From NCBI RefSeq assembly GCF_002117445.1, contig NZ_CP019938.1, positions 1 through 64,000 of the forward strand: a DNA stretch of 64,000 nt, read 5' to 3'. Under the pieces are notes generated by a model. That model ran no database searches. It was not told where the DNA came from and saw only the letters and a program-made list of their open reading frames with translations. Source of the DNA: Ketogulonicigenium robustum (GTDB taxonomy: Bacteria > Pseudomonadota > Alphaproteobacteria > Rhodobacterales > Rhodobacteraceae). The position numbers and the translations under genes were made by a program. How positions within the stretch are numbered: position 1 is the stretch's first letter; each line of letters begins with the position of its first letter. Below are positions 7,113 through 16,413 of the stretch, one piece after another.

Positions 7113-8702
7113 ATGACACAGTCCAGACGTGATTTTTTACGCAATAGCGCGTTGCTTTCGGCGGCTTTTGCGATGCCGTGGCAGATGGCGATGGCCCAGA
7201 CCGGCCGCACTGCGGTGTTCAAGTGGGTGCCCCATGCCGATTTGGCCGTGGTTGACCCGATGTATTCGACATCGCTGATTACGCAGCTGTTCAGCCTGAT
7301 GGTGTTCGACACGCTGTTTGGTTTGGACGAGAATTACGAGCCGCAGTTGCAGATGGCTGAAAGCCATGTGGTGTCGGATGATGCGTTGCAGCATACGATT
7401 GTTTTGCGCGACGGGCTGAAGTTCCACAACGATCAGGATGTGACGGCGGCGGATTGTGCGGCCTCGATCACGCGGTGGATTGCGCGCGGTAGTTCGGCTG
7501 CGGTGTTGCAGCCGGTTGTTGAGACGGTGACGGCGGCGGATGCGAAGACCATTGTCATCACGTTGAACGCGCCGTTCCCGCTGTTGCCTGCGCTGCTGGC
7601 GCGCCCGCACAACGGTTGCACCATTTTGCCCGAGGCCGAAGCCTTGCAGGCCGAGCGGATCGACCGCCCGACCGGCAGCGGCCCCTACAAGATGGTTTGG
7701 GACGAGTGGGTTCAGGGCGCGAAGGTGGTGTTCGAGCGCTTTGACGGGTACGTGCCGCGCGAGGGGGCTGATGCCGTATTCACCGCCGGGGCCAAGGTTG
7801 CGATGATCGACCGTGTGGAATGGCTGGTCATTCCCGATGCGGCGACGGCTTTTGCATCGCTGCAGGCGGGCGAGGTTGACGGCGTCGAGGCGATGTCGCT
7901 GGATTTCGCGCCGATTTTGGAGATGGTTCCCGGCTTCAAACTGTATCGTGGGGCGCTGCCCCAGATTGGTGTGCTGCGGTTCAACCATCTGCATGCGCCG
8001 TTCAATGATGTGCGGGTGCGCCAGGCGGTGCAGATGGTCGTCAGCCAGCAAGAATTCATGTATGCGACGGCCGGTGCGGAAAACGCCGACTATCTGGATG
8101 TGCACACCGGCGCCTTTGTGCCCGATACGCCGATGGCCAGCGACCGCGGCATGGAAGCGCTGGATGGCCCGCGCGATTTTGATGCGGCCAAGGCTTTGTT
8201 GAAAGAAGCGGGCGTTTACGGCAGCACAATCACGCTGGTCGATACGGTGTCGGTCGGATCGCTGCATTCGCTGTCGCTGATTGGGGCCGAATTGCTGCGC
8301 AAGCTGGATTTCGACGTCAAGGTCGAGACCTTGGACTGGGGTGCATCGTTGCAAAAGCGCGAGGTGCGCTCTGCACCCGAGGAGGGGGGGTGGAACGTGT
8401 TCTTCACCCTGATCACCGGTGTGAACAATTTGGACCCCATCGGTCAGCTGGCCATTCGCGGCCGCGGCGAGGCCGGTTGGTTCGGTTGGCCGACGTCCGA
8501 GCGGATCGAGGCGCTGTACACGCAGTGGATTAACGCTGAAACGCAGGCGGATCGCATTGAGATTGCGGCCCAGATGCAGGAACAGATGTTCATCGACGTG
8601 CCCTATGTTCCGCTGGGGTCGATGTATAGCGTTTCGGCGCTGAAGGAGAACTGGTCGGGTGTTCAAACCGCCATGCCGACGTTCTACACGCTGCGCGGCT
8701 AA
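7113..8702 (+). CDS. Periplasmic peptide-binding protein, Dpp family (SBP family 5)
   Basis: Solute-binding receptor of the ABC importer encoded downstream. The start at 7113 follows a clear AAGGAGAG ribosome site; a longer frame from 6993 overlaps the preceding gene and is rejected. The 529-aa protein begins MTQSRRDFLRNSALLSAAF and ends its leader at AMA, a twin-arginine-like signal (SRRDFL). The SBP_bac_5 fold is seen in LRDGLKFHNDQDVTAADCAASITRW and the GSGPYKMV segment. The ligand is a peptide or similar amide-bearing compound by context. A hairpin with a T-tract follows and may raise its level over the permeases. Confidence 0.93.
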   Translation: MTQSRRDFLRNSALLSAAFAMPWQMAMAQTGRTAVFKWVPHADLAVVDPMYSTSLITQLFSLMVFDTLFGLDENYEPQLQMAESHVVSDDALQHTIVLRDGLKFHNDQDVTAADCAASITRWIARGSSAAVLQPVVETVTAADAKTIVITLNAPFPLLPALLARPHNGCTILPEAEALQAERIDRPTGSGPYKMVWDEWVQGAKVVFERFDGYVPREGADAVFTAGAKVAMIDRVEWLVIPDAATAFASLQAGEVDGVEAMSLDFAPILEMVPGFKLYRGALPQIGVLRFNHLHAPFNDVRVRQAVQMVVSQQEFMYATAGAENADYLDVHTGAFVPDTPMASDRGMEALDGPRDFDAAKALLKEAGVYGSTITLVDTVSVGSLHSLSLIGAELLRKLDFDVKVETLDWGASLQKREVRSAPEEGGWNVFFTLITGVNNLDPIGQLAIRGRGEAGWFGWPTSERIEALYTQWINAETQADRIEIAAQMQEQMFIDVPYVPLGSMYSVSALKENWSGVQTAMPTFYTLRG

Positions 8703-8720
8703 ACCGAAGACGTGATGCGA

Positions 8721-8769
8721 CGGGGCGGTTTGTCGGGAAACCGGCAGGCGGCCCCGCTTCACCTTTTTT
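8721..8769 (+). terminator. Intercistronic attenuator hairpin after the binding-protein gene
   Basis: Outer stem CGGGGC (8721-8726) with GCCCCG (8751-8756), inner stem GGTTT/AAACC, then a run of six T at about 8763-8769. It lies between the binding-protein and permease genes of one operon, so partial termination would give more binding protein than permease. Confidence 0.5.
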
Positions 8770-8781
8770 CCCTTGGGTGCG

Positions 8782-9723
8782 ATGACAAGTTATATTTTAA
8801 AGCGACTGCTTTCGACCATTCCGGTCATGGCGATGATTGCGATTTTCGCGTTCGCAGTGCTGCGGTTGGCGCCGGGCGATCCGGCGTTGATGATTGCGGG
8901 CGAGGATGCATCGGCCGACCAGATCGCCGCGATCCGCCATGACTTGGGCTTGGACCAGCCGTTCATTCCGCAATTCATGAGCTGGGTGGGCAATCTGCTG
9001 CATGGTGATCTGGGCTTGTCGCTGTACACGCGACAGCCGGTGGCCGAGATGATCGGGCAGCGGATCGCCCCGACGTTCACGCTGATGTTGTTGACGCTGG
9101 TGATTGCCGTGGTGTTTGGCATCGTGCTGGGTGTGATTTCGGCGTGGCGGCAGAACAAGGTGACGGACCAGTTGATCATGTTGGTCATGGTGCTGTTGTT
9201 CTCGATTCCGAACTTTGTGGTCGCTTATATTTTGACGTGGTTCCTGGGGCTAAAGCTGGGCTGGTTGCCGGTGCAGGGGTATACCCCGCTGGGCGACGGG
9301 CTGTGGGCATCGATGCGCAGTTTGCTGATGCCCGCGATGGCGCTGGCGTCGGTGTACATTGCGCTGATCGGGCGGATCACGCGGTCGGCGATTTTGGAAA
9401 ACCTGCGGCTCGATTTCGTGCGGACGGCGCGGGCGAAGGGCGTATCCGAGGGGATGGTGTTGTTTCGCCATACGCTGAAGAACGCGGCGGTGCCCATTGT
9501 CACCATCATCGGCAGCGGTGTGGGTGTATTGATGAGCGGATCGGTTGTGACCGAGAACGTTTTCGCCATTCCGGGATTGGGGCGTCTGACCGTTGATGCG
9601 GTGTTGCGCCATGATTACCCCGTAATTCAAGGTGTTATCCTGCTGTTCGGGGCGCTTTATGTGCTGGTGAACCTTGCGGTTGATATTGCCTACACTTTCT
9701 TCGATCCGAGGATCAAATACTGA
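8782..9723 (+). CDS. ABC importer permease, DppB type
   Basis: Inner-membrane subunit of the peptide-type importer, 313 aa from the ATG at 8782 (MTSYILKRLLSTIPVM); an in-frame TTG three codons earlier is possible. The features are the N-terminal membrane segment with R-R-L-L, the extracytoplasmic APGDPA loop, six predicted membrane spans and the EAA-like coupling segment around RTARAKGVSEGMVLFRHTLKNAAVP near residue 220. It overlaps the next permease gene by one base (TGATGG). Confidence 0.93.
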   Translation: MTSYILKRLLSTIPVMAMIAIFAFAVLRLAPGDPALMIAGEDASADQIAAIRHDLGLDQPFIPQFMSWVGNLLHGDLGLSLYTRQPVAEMIGQRIAPTFTLMLLTLVIAVVFGIVLGVISAWRQNKVTDQLIMLVMVLLFSIPNFVVAYILTWFLGLKLGWLPVQGYTPLGDGLWASMRSLLMPAMALASVYIALIGRITRSAILENLRLDFVRTARAKGVSEGMVLFRHTLKNAAVPIVTIIGSGVGVLMSGSVVTENVFAIPGLGRLTVDAVLRHDYPVIQGVILLFGALYVLVNLAVDIAYTFFDPRIKY

Positions 9724-10556
9724 TGGCCGGGTTCTTTTCCATTTTTCGGGGCAATCTGACCCTGACCATCGGGACGATCATGTTGCTGCTGATCGTGTTG
9801 ATGGCTATTTTCGCGCCCTATCTGGGCACTGTTGACCCCTCGACGATCCGCGCCGAGTTGCGCGGGGTGGGGCCGTCGGCCGAGCATTGGCTGGGCGGTG
9901 ATATGCTGGGGCGCGACATCTATTCGCGGGCGTTGTATGGCGCGCGGGTGTCGCTGATTGTCGGCTTTGGCGTCGCGCTGCTGAGCACGGTTGTGGGTGT
10001 GACGCTGGGCTTGCTGGCGGGTTTCGTTCGCTGGGCCGACCCGATCATCATGCGCGTGATGGATGGGTTGATGGCCATTCCCACCATTTTGATCGCGATT
10101 GCGATGATCGCGGTGGCGGGTGTGTCGCTGACGAATGTGATTATCTCGATCACTTTGGCCGAGGTGCCGCGGCTGGTGCGTTTGGTGCGGGCGTCGGTGT
10201 TGTCGCTGCGCGAGCAGCCTTATGTCGAGGTGGCCGCTGCATCGGGCGCCAGCAAGACGCGGATCATTTTGCTGCATTTGCTGCCCAATGCCACCGCGCC
10301 GATTATTGTGACGGTGACCTATCAGATCGCCTTGGCGATTTTGTTCGAGGCGGGTCTGTCTTTTCTGGGCGTGGGTATTCCGCCGACCATTCCCACGTGG
10401 GGCAACATGATGTCCGAGGGTCGTGCGCTGTGGCTGGTCAAGCCGCATCTGGTGATGATCCCTGCGGCGTTCCTCAGCGTGACCATTTTGGCCATCAACC
10501 TGATTGGCGACGGTCTGCGCGACGCATTCGACCCGCGTATGAAGAAGAGGGCCTGA
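9723..10556 (+). CDS. ABC importer permease, DppC type
   Basis: Second permease of the importer, 277 aa. It shows the DppC pattern of an N-terminal span, a short periplasmic segment with HWLGGDMLGRDIYSRALYGARVSL, five further spans and the coupling motif VEVAAASGASKTRIILLHLLPNATAPI. It begins inside the stop codon of the DppB gene and is followed two bases later by the ATPase gene, so translation is probably coupled. Confidence 0.93.
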   Translation: MAGFFSIFRGNLTLTIGTIMLLLIVLMAIFAPYLGTVDPSTIRAELRGVGPSAEHWLGGDMLGRDIYSRALYGARVSLIVGFGVALLSTVVGVTLGLLAGFVRWADPIIMRVMDGLMAIPTILIAIAMIAVAGVSLTNVIISITLAEVPRLVRLVRASVLSLREQPYVEVAAASGASKTRIILLHLLPNATAPIIVTVTYQIALAILFEAGLSFLGVGIPPTIPTWGNMMSEGRALWLVKPHLVMIPAAFLSVTILAINLIGDGLRDAFDPRMKKRA

Positions 10557-10557
10557 T

Positions 10558-12402
10558 ATGACACATTCCCCCTTGTTGGAGGTGAAGAACCTGACGGTTC
10601 GCTTTGACGGATCGGCGACGCCCGCCGTGCAGGACATTTCGCTGCATGTGAATGCGGGCGAGACGTTGGCGATTGTCGGCGAGTCGGGGTCGGGCAAGTC
10701 GGTGACCTCGATGGCGGTCATGCGGTTGAACGATTTCGCGGGCGGCAAGATCGAGCAGGGCAGCATTCGGTTGCGCCGTGCCGATGGGTCGGTGTTGGAT
10801 ATTGAAAGCGCCGATCAGGCTGTGATGCGCAAGGTGCGCGGCAGCGACATCGCCATGATCTTTCAAGAGCCGATGACATCACTGAACCCCGTGATGACGA
10901 TTGGCGACCAGCTGGTCGAGGCGATCCGGTTGCATCAGGACAAGTCGGTGGCCGAGGCACGCAACGAGGCGGCCCGTTTGCTGGATCTGGTGCGTATACC
11001 GGGGGCGCGGGCGGCTTTGGCGCGCTATCCGCACGAGTTTTCGGGCGGGATGCGGCAGCGGGCGATGATCTCGATCGCGCTGTCGTGCCGCCCCAGCCTG
11101 CTGATTGCGGACGAGCCGACGACGGCGCTGGATGTGACCATTCAGGCGCAGATTTTGGGCTTGATGCGCGATTTGCAAAAAGAGATGGGCATGGGGATGA
11201 TGTTCATCACCCATGACCTTGGGGTGGTGGCCGAGGTGGCGGACCGTGCTGTTGTGATGCGGCGCGGGCGTTTGATCGAGGAAGCCAGCATTGACGCGTT
11301 GTTCCGCGCCCCGAAGGAAGACTATACCCGTCGCCTGCTGTCGGCCGTGCCGCGTTTGGGGGCGACTTTGGGCACCGATCAGCCGCTGCGGTTTGATCTG
11401 ATCGAGGATGGCGAGGCCGCCCCCACTGCCGCGCCGGTGGTGGATGTTGTGCCCGACATGGCCGCCCCGATTCTGAGCGCGCGCGAGTTGGAGGTGCGTT
11501 TTCCGATCAAGGGCGGGATTTGGGGCCGTGTGCAGCGCGAGGTGCATGCCGTCGAGAAGGTGTCGTTCGATTTGCATCGCGGCGAGACCTTGGCGTTGGT
11601 GGGCGAATCCGGTTCGGGCAAGACGACCACGGGGCGGGCGCTGTTGTCGCTGGCGCCGCGTTCGGGCGGCCAGATCGTGTTTGACGGGCAGGCGATTGGC
11701 CCGAACAATGCGCAAGGGATGGCTGTGTTGCAGCGCAACATCCAGTTCATTTTTCAAGATCCCTATGCATCGTTGGATCCGCGGATGCGGATTGGCAAGT
11801 CGATCACCGAGCCGATGGAAATTCACGGGCTAGCCCGTGGTTCCGAGGCGCGGCGCAGGGCCGAGGCACTGCTGGAGCGCGTTGGCCTGTCGGCCGATAT
11901 GTTCGACCGCTTTCCGCACCAGTTTTCGGGTGGGCAGCGCCAGCGCATTTGCATTGCGCGCGCGCTGGCGGCCGAGCCGAAGGTGATTATCGCGGATGAG
12001 AGCGTTTCGGCGTTGGATGTTTCGGTGCAGGCGCAGGTAGTGAACCTGCTGCTGGATTTGCAGGCCGAGACGGGCATTTCGATGCTGTTCATCAGCCACG
12101 ATATGGCCGTGGTCGAACGGGTCAGCCACCGCGTTGCGGTGCTGTATCTGGGGCAGATTGTCGAGATCGGGACGCGGCGGCAGGTGTTCGAGAACCCGCA
12201 GCACCCCTATACGCGGCGTTTGCTGTCGGCGGTGCCGATTGCCGAGCCGGGTAAGCGTAAGGCGTTCAATCTGGATATGTCGGAACCCAAGGGGGCCATT
12301 TTGCCGGTTGGGGCCAGTGTGCCCTTGGCACCGCTGGTGGATATTGGCGGCGGCCACCGTGTGGCGCAGCATGCCATTGGCGACTTCAAGGCGGCTGTAT
12401 AA
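10558..12402 (+). CDS. ABC importer ATPase, fused DppD-DppF type
   Basis: Single 614-aa protein carrying both ATPase domains. The first half has Walker A GESGSGKS (41-48), signature [11 protein letters not shown] and Walker [13 protein letters not shown]. The second half repeats these as [29 protein letters not shown] and [12 protein letters not shown]. Each half ends with the oligopeptide/dipeptide C-terminal region ([10 protein letters not shown]). It closes the operon and is followed by a strong terminator. A pair of permeases with one fused ATPase is a common form of this transporter class in alphaproteobacteria. Confidence 0.94.
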   Translation: MTHSPLLEVKNLTVRFDGSATPAVQDISLHVNAGETLAIVGESGSGKSVTSMAVMRLNDFAGGKIEQGSIRLRRADGSVLDIESADQAVMRKVRGSDIAMIFQEPMTSLNPVMTIGDQLVEAIRLHQDKSVAEARNEAARLLDLVRIPGARAALARYPHEFSGGMRQRAMISIALSCRPSLLIADEPTTALDVTIQAQILGLMRDLQKEMGMGMMFITHDLGVVAEVADRAVVMRRGRLIEEASIDALFRAPKEDYTRRLLSAVPRLGATLGTDQPLRFDLIEDGEAAPTAAPVVDVVPDMAAPILSARELEVRFPIKGGIWGRVQREVHAVEKVSFDLHRGETLALVGESGSGKTTTGRALLSLAPRSGGQIVFDGQAIGPNNAQGMAVLQRNIQFIFQDPYASLDPRMRIGKSITEPMEIHGLARGSEARRRAEALLERVGLSADMFDRFPHQFSGGQRQRICIARALAAEPKVIIADESVSALDVSVQAQVVNLLLDLQAETGISMLFISHDMAVVERVSHRVAVLYLGQIVEIGTRRQVFENPQHPYTRRLLSAVPIAEPGKRKAFNLDMSEPKGAILPVGASVPLAPLVDIGGGHRVAQHAIGDFKAAV

Positions 12403-12425
12403 AGCCAGCGTTTTAAATGTGTTGA

Positions 12426-12457
12426 GGCCACCCCGTCGAGCGGCGGGGTGGCCTTTT
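12426..12457 (+). terminator. Terminator of the first Dpp operon
   Basis: Stem GGCCACCCCG (12426-12435) with CGGGGTGGCC (12444-12453), an 8-base loop and TTTT. It lies between the convergent Dpp ATPase and MmgE/PrpD genes. Confidence 0.85.
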
Positions 12458-12462
12458 GCTGT

Positions 12463-13797
12463 TCAGGTGAACAGCGGGCCGAGGAAGGCCAGATCCGGCT
12501 GGGTCGCGATCGCCTCGCATGTCGCAAAGAGGGTTGCGGGGGGTGCGATGTGGCGCGTGCAGTCGGTGAACTTGGTTTGGCGGTCATCGGCGGTGAAGGG
12601 GTCGTTGATCGTGCCTTTGGCGAAGTGCCGCGTGCCGTGTAGTTGGGCGCCCGATGTCAGCGTGATCGTTGTCTGGTGGGGTTGGTCGATGCTGCTGGAC
12701 TGCGGGTCGTAGTCCATCGTGATGTTTTGGAGCAGCGGGTCGCTAGCATAGCGATCGACGGAGGCTTGGGTGAAATCGGCGAGGCCGAGGACGCCTTTGT
12801 GCAAAGTGCGGGCGACGCAATACTGCATCGAGAAGCGGGCCTGCATTTCGTTGATCGGCGCGGGGTAGGCGAGGTTGCGCCAGTTGGCGAGGCCGACCCG
12901 CGTGTCGACCCGCGCGACCTGCGCGGCGGTGAAGCCGTGGGTCTTTTGCAGGTCGATGACCGTGTCGAGGACGAGGTGCGTCGAGCCGCAGCAGGGGTGA
13001 CGCTTGGGCATGAGGCCGCTGGTTTCGATGACGTGGGCGGCGGGGATTTCGGGGGTGTCTTCCCACCATGTGGTGGGTGTGCCGCCTGCGTAAAGCGCGC
13101 GGAAGCCTTGCGCGCCTTCGAGGATGTCGAGGCGGCCCGAGAGGCCCGCTTGGGCGAGCAGTGCGGCCTCGACCGCGTTGCGGGCGGCCATGCCGGCGTG
13201 GAAGGGTTTTGCGGGCGTGCCGAACTGGCCCTTGATGCCTGATGCCATACTGGTGCCCAGCGTCAGCGCGCGCGCGATGCCAGCAGCATCGAGGCCGAGG
13301 AGCCACGCAGTGCCCGCCGCCGTGCCGATGCTGCCGGTTGTTGATGTGCCGTGCCAGCCCGCCGCGTAATGCGCGTAGCCGACGCCTTGGCCGACATGGG
13401 CCTGCGCCTGCAGCGCGATCAGGTAGGCGGTGACGAAATCGGCGCCGCTGGCCTGCGTTTGTTCGGCGATGGCCAGCAGCGCGGGGACGATGACGGCCGA
13501 GGCATGGCTGATCGCGGGGAGGAAGTTGTCGTCGTAATCCAGCGCGTGGGCGGCGGTGCCGTTGACAAGCGCCGCGACCGACGCTGTGGCGGTGCCGCCC
13601 CCCACCAGACGCGCGGGGCCGTGCGTGCCGTGGGGGGCCATAGCGCTGCGGACGGCGGCTGTGGCGGGGTCGGTTTCGCCCGCGACCATGCAGGCGAGCG
13701 TGTCGGTAATCGCCTGCGCCGCGCGGGTTTGGGCGATGGGGGAAAACGTGTGTGGCGCGGCGGCCCACGCGGCGATGGTTTCGATGACGGTTGGCAT
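12463..13797 (-). CDS. MmgE/PrpD-family protein
   Basis: 444-aa cytoplasmic protein of the MmgE/PrpD superfamily, which includes 2-methylcitrate dehydratase and cis-aconitate decarboxylase. Family hallmarks include an N-terminal helical domain with AHALDYDDNF near residues 80-95 and GIARALTLGTSMASGIKGQFGTPAKPFHAGMAARNAVEAA in the middle. It is the last gene of the LysR-M20-MmgE/PrpD operon, four bases after the M20 gene. In this setting it more likely acts on an intermediate of amide catabolism than in propionate metabolism, because no prpBC lies nearby. Exact reaction unknown. Confidence 0.88.
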   Translation of the reverse strand: MPTVIETIAAWAAAPHTFSPIAQTRAAQAITDTLACMVAGETDPATAAVRSAMAPHGTHGPARLVGGGTATASVAALVNGTAAHALDYDDNFLPAISHASAVIVPALLAIAEQTQASGADFVTAYLIALQAQAHVGQGVGYAHYAAGWHGTSTTGSIGTAAGTAWLLGLDAAGIARALTLGTSMASGIKGQFGTPAKPFHAGMAARNAVEAALLAQAGLSGRLDILEGAQGFRALYAGGTPTTWWEDTPEIPAAHVIETSGLMPKRHPCCGSTHLVLDTVIDLQKTHGFTAAQVARVDTRVGLANWRNLAYPAPINEMQARFSMQYCVARTLHKGVLGLADFTQASVDRYASDPLLQNITMDYDPQSSSIDQPHQTTITLTSGAQLHGTRHFAKGTINDPFTADDRQTKFTDCTRHIAPPATLFATCEAIATQPDLAFLGPLFT

Positions 13798-13801
13798 GGT
13801 T

Positions 13802-15226
13802 TTACGCCTGTTCGGGGCGGGGTTGCAGGGGGGGCGTCACGTCTGCGGGGATCGGGCAGACGTAGGGCGTTTTGGCGATGCGGCGTTGGTGGTCGGCTTT
13901 GGCGGCGACCAGCAGGGCGGGGTTGGTCAGCACCTCGGCCGCGGTGGAGGCCATGATTTTTGCCGCGTGGATCATGCCTTTGTGGGCGGCGGGCATTTTG
14001 CCTTGCGCGGTGATTTGCCAGCTGTGGCCGGGGGTGCCGATGGCGTGGGTGGCGACCCATGTTTGCACGGTGGGCACAACCCAGCTGACATCGCCGACAT
14101 CAGTCGAGCCCAGCATCAACTCGCCCCGTTGGTGCTGGGGGATGACGCCGTCGTGCAGGGGGGCGGTGTGGGGATCCTCGCCTGCGGCGCGGAAGTCGTT
14201 TTCGATGTCGTCGGGGTGCAGTGTGGCTTGGATCTGGCTGGCGAAGGCGCGGTCGGCAGCATCGAAGGGGACGCCGCCCAGTCGGTCGAGGCAGGCCTGT
14301 GTTGCGTCCTTGAGGGGGGTGTTCGCCAGCATGTTCGAGACCGCCGACATGATGCTGATGTCGACCTGCGTTTCGGTCATCATCGCCGCGCCGTGGGCGA
14401 TTTTCTTGACCCGTTCATTCAGCGCGAACATGCCGTGCAGTGTGCTGGCGCGGATGGCGTAGCGGACTTTGGCGCGGGCTTGCACGACGTTCGGGGCGAT
14501 GCCGCCTGCATCAAGCATGGCGTAGTGGATGCGGCTATCGGAGGGGACGTGTTCGCGCAGGTAGTTCACGCCGACGTTCATCAGTTCGACCGCGTCGAGG
14601 GCCGAGCGGCCCAAGTGGGGCGCGGCGGATGCGTGGGAGGCGCGGCCGGTAAAGGCGAAGTCCATGCGGGTGTTGGCCAGGGACAGCCCCTCGTCCACGC
14701 GGGTGAAGGTGGCGGGGTGCCAGCAGATGGCGATGTCGACATCGGCGAAGGCCCCTGCGCGCGCCATGAAGGATTTCGCGGCGCCCCCTTCTTCGGCGGG
14801 GCAGCCATAGTAGCGCACGCGCCCTGCCAGCCCGTTGCGGGCCAGCCAGTCTTTCACCGCCGTGGCCGCCAGCATCGAGGCCGCGCCGTGCAGATTGTGC
14901 CCGCAGGCGTGGCCCGCGCCGTTGCCCGGCAGCGGGCGGTGTTCGGCGACGCCGGATTCTTGGCTGAGGCCGGGCAGGGCGTCATATTCACCCAAAATGG
15001 CAATGACGGGGCCGCCCGATCCGGCCTCGCCCATGATGGCGGTGGGGATGCCCGCGACGTTTTGGGTGATGGTGAACCCTTCGGCCGCGAGCATATCGTG
15101 GTGGGCGGCGACCGAGCGGTATTCGGTATAGGCGATTTCGGGGATGCCCCAGATAATGTCGCTGAATGCGGCGAAGGCGGCGCCTTTGGCGTCGACGTCG
15201 TCCCAGATCGTGTCGGCGTTTTTCAC
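13802..15226 (-). CDS. M20-family amidohydrolase (AbgB-like)
   Basis: Metal-dependent amidohydrolase related to p-aminobenzoyl-glutamate hydrolase subunit B. Motifs are GEYDALPGL, HACGHNLHGAAS and CPAEEGGAAK, with the dimerisation domain inserted after about residue 180. The start is uncertain. A GTG at 15226 (VKNADTIWDDV) has a GAGG site about seven bases upstream and gives 474 aa, matching the family. An ATG at 15310 overlaps the LysR stop as ATGA and would add 28 residues of low-complexity sequence. It is co-transcribed with LysR upstream and MmgE/PrpD downstream. The substrate is probably an N-acyl or aminobenzoyl-type amide. Confidence 0.88.
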   Translation of the reverse strand: MKNADTIWDDVDAKGAAFAAFSDIIWGIPEIAYTEYRSVAAHHDMLAAEGFTITQNVAGIPTAIMGEAGSGGPVIAILGEYDALPGLSQESGVAEHRPLPGNGAGHACGHNLHGAASMLAATAVKDWLARNGLAGRVRYYGCPAEEGGAAKSFMARAGAFADVDIAICWHPATFTRVDEGLSLANTRMDFAFTGRASHASAAPHLGRSALDAVELMNVGVNYLREHVPSDSRIHYAMLDAGGIAPNVVQARAKVRYAIRASTLHGMFALNERVKKIAHGAAMMTETQVDISIMSAVSNMLANTPLKDATQACLDRLGGVPFDAADRAFASQIQATLHPDDIENDFRAAGEDPHTAPLHDGVIPQHQRGELMLGSTDVGDVSWVVPTVQTWVATHAIGTPGHSWQITAQGKMPAAHKGMIHAAKIMASTAAEVLTNPALLVAAKADHQRRIAKTPYVCPIPADVTPPLQPRPEQA

Positions 15227-15306
15227 CGGAACCTCGTGAGAATGGCTGTGATTGCGGGCAGGATGCGCTGCCGCGCGGGCCAAGCCCAGTGCCGTATTGG
15301 TCAGGG

Positions 15307-16230
15307 TCATTCCAAAATGGAATGAGGCTGCGGTGCGAGTTGGCTGACATTGCGCCAAAAGCGCGCCTTGCTGCGCGATTTGCGCGGGGTTGATTGATAG
15401 AGGCGGATCTCGACCAGCAGGTCGAATGCGGGGTCGGCGGCGCGCACAAGCCGGCCGCTGGTCAGGTCGTCGCCGAGGAGGGCCTCGGGGATCCATGCGA
15501 CGCCGAGGCCGACGCGCGCCGCCGCGAGGAGGGCGGCCGAGAGGGCGTTTTCGTAGACGGTGCGCAGCGTGAAGCGGCCGCCGCTGATCACATCGGGCAG
15601 GGCGCTGGCGAAGAACGAGTTGTTTTGGTAGCTGAGGTAATCGACCGGCATTTGCGTCTGGCGCAGGTCGAAGCGGGGTTTGCCCGCCTGATCGGGCACC
15701 GAGACGGGAATGCAGCGTTCGCTGCCCAGCGTGATATGCGGCAGATCATGCAGGCTTTGCAGGGCGGTGACATTCGGGTGGGCGTAGGTCAGCAGAAAAT
15801 CCACCGCGCCGCTGCGCAGCACATCAAGCGTGTCGGGCAGCGTGGTGCTTGCGTTGACGAAGCGAAAGCGGAAGTGTTCGCCCTTTTCCTCGAGCTGCGC
15901 GACGAGGCGGGGGAAGGTGGTGATGGACAGAGTGCTCATCATGCAGACGGTCATCATGTCGTGTTCGCTGGCGAGGGGGGGGCGGGCTTCCTCGCGCGCG
16001 AGGGTGGTGAGGGCCATCAGTTCCTCGGCGCGGGGCAGGAATTTTGCGCCAGCGGCGGTGAGGGTGACGGGCTGGGTTTGGCGGTCGATCAGCGGGGCGC
16101 CTAGCCAGTTTTCAAGCAGTTTGATGCGCCGCGACAGCGCGGATTGGGTGACGTTGCGTATATCGGCGGCGCGCCCGAAGTGGCGCTGTGCGGCAAGAAC
16201 CAGAAAGTCTTCCAGCCATTTGCTTTCCAT
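15307..16230 (-). CDS. LysR-family transcriptional regulator
   Basis: 307 aa. The N-terminal helix-turn-helix reads WLEDFLVLAAQRHFGRAADIRNVTQSALSRRIKLLENWLG, followed by a substrate-binding-like effector domain. It heads the minus-strand operon with the M20 and MmgE/PrpD genes and is divergent from maeB (183 bp between starts), so either or both may be its targets. The beginning resembles the HypT (YjiE) branch of LysR proteins, but this is only a similarity of style. Ligand unknown. Confidence 0.88.
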   Translation of the reverse strand: MESKWLEDFLVLAAQRHFGRAADIRNVTQSALSRRIKLLENWLGAPLIDRQTQPVTLTAAGAKFLPRAEELMALTTLAREEARPPLASEHDMMTVCMMSTLSITTFPRLVAQLEEKGEHFRFRFVNASTTLPDTLDVLRSGAVDFLLTYAHPNVTALQSLHDLPHITLGSERCIPVSVPDQAGKPRFDLRQTQMPVDYLSYQNNSFFASALPDVISGGRFTLRTVYENALSAALLAAARVGLGVAWIPEALLGDDLTSGRLVRAADPAFDLLVEIRLYQSTPRKSRSKARFWRNVSQLAPQPHSILE

Positions 16231-16413
16231 GCAGCCTGCCCCCTAACGTCTTGCCTCAGTTTAGCCGATGCGCGCCGCAGGGCCAAGCAGTCTGCGGCTA
16301 TTGGTCTCTGGGTATGAGGTTATGACAAGGTTTTGCGACCTGTCGCCGCGCCAGTGGTCTTGGCGGGGGGCGCTAACTGGTTTAGTGCAAGACAACTTCG
16401 ACAGGAGGGCCTT

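Noticed and set aside
5909-7312. 467-codon open frame on the minus strand
   Set aside because: It is antisense to the M20 amidohydrolase and the start of the receptor gene, Arg/His-rich and without recognisable motifs. It is a GC-codon shadow of the real genes.
7137-8762. 541-codon minus-strand open frame opposite the first Dpp receptor
   Set aside because: Arg/Gln/His-rich composition, no family motif, and fully covers a clear sense gene; shadow frame.
12463-13797. Assigning MmgE/PrpD protein as 2-methylcitrate dehydratase (prpD)
   Set aside because: No prpB/prpC genes nearby and the operon context is amide hydrolysis, so only the superfamily is claimed.
13556-15325. 589-codon plus-strand open frame
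   Set aside because: Antisense to the M20/PrpD genes, Gly/Val/Arg-rich with no domain. The sense genes have complete catalytic motifs.
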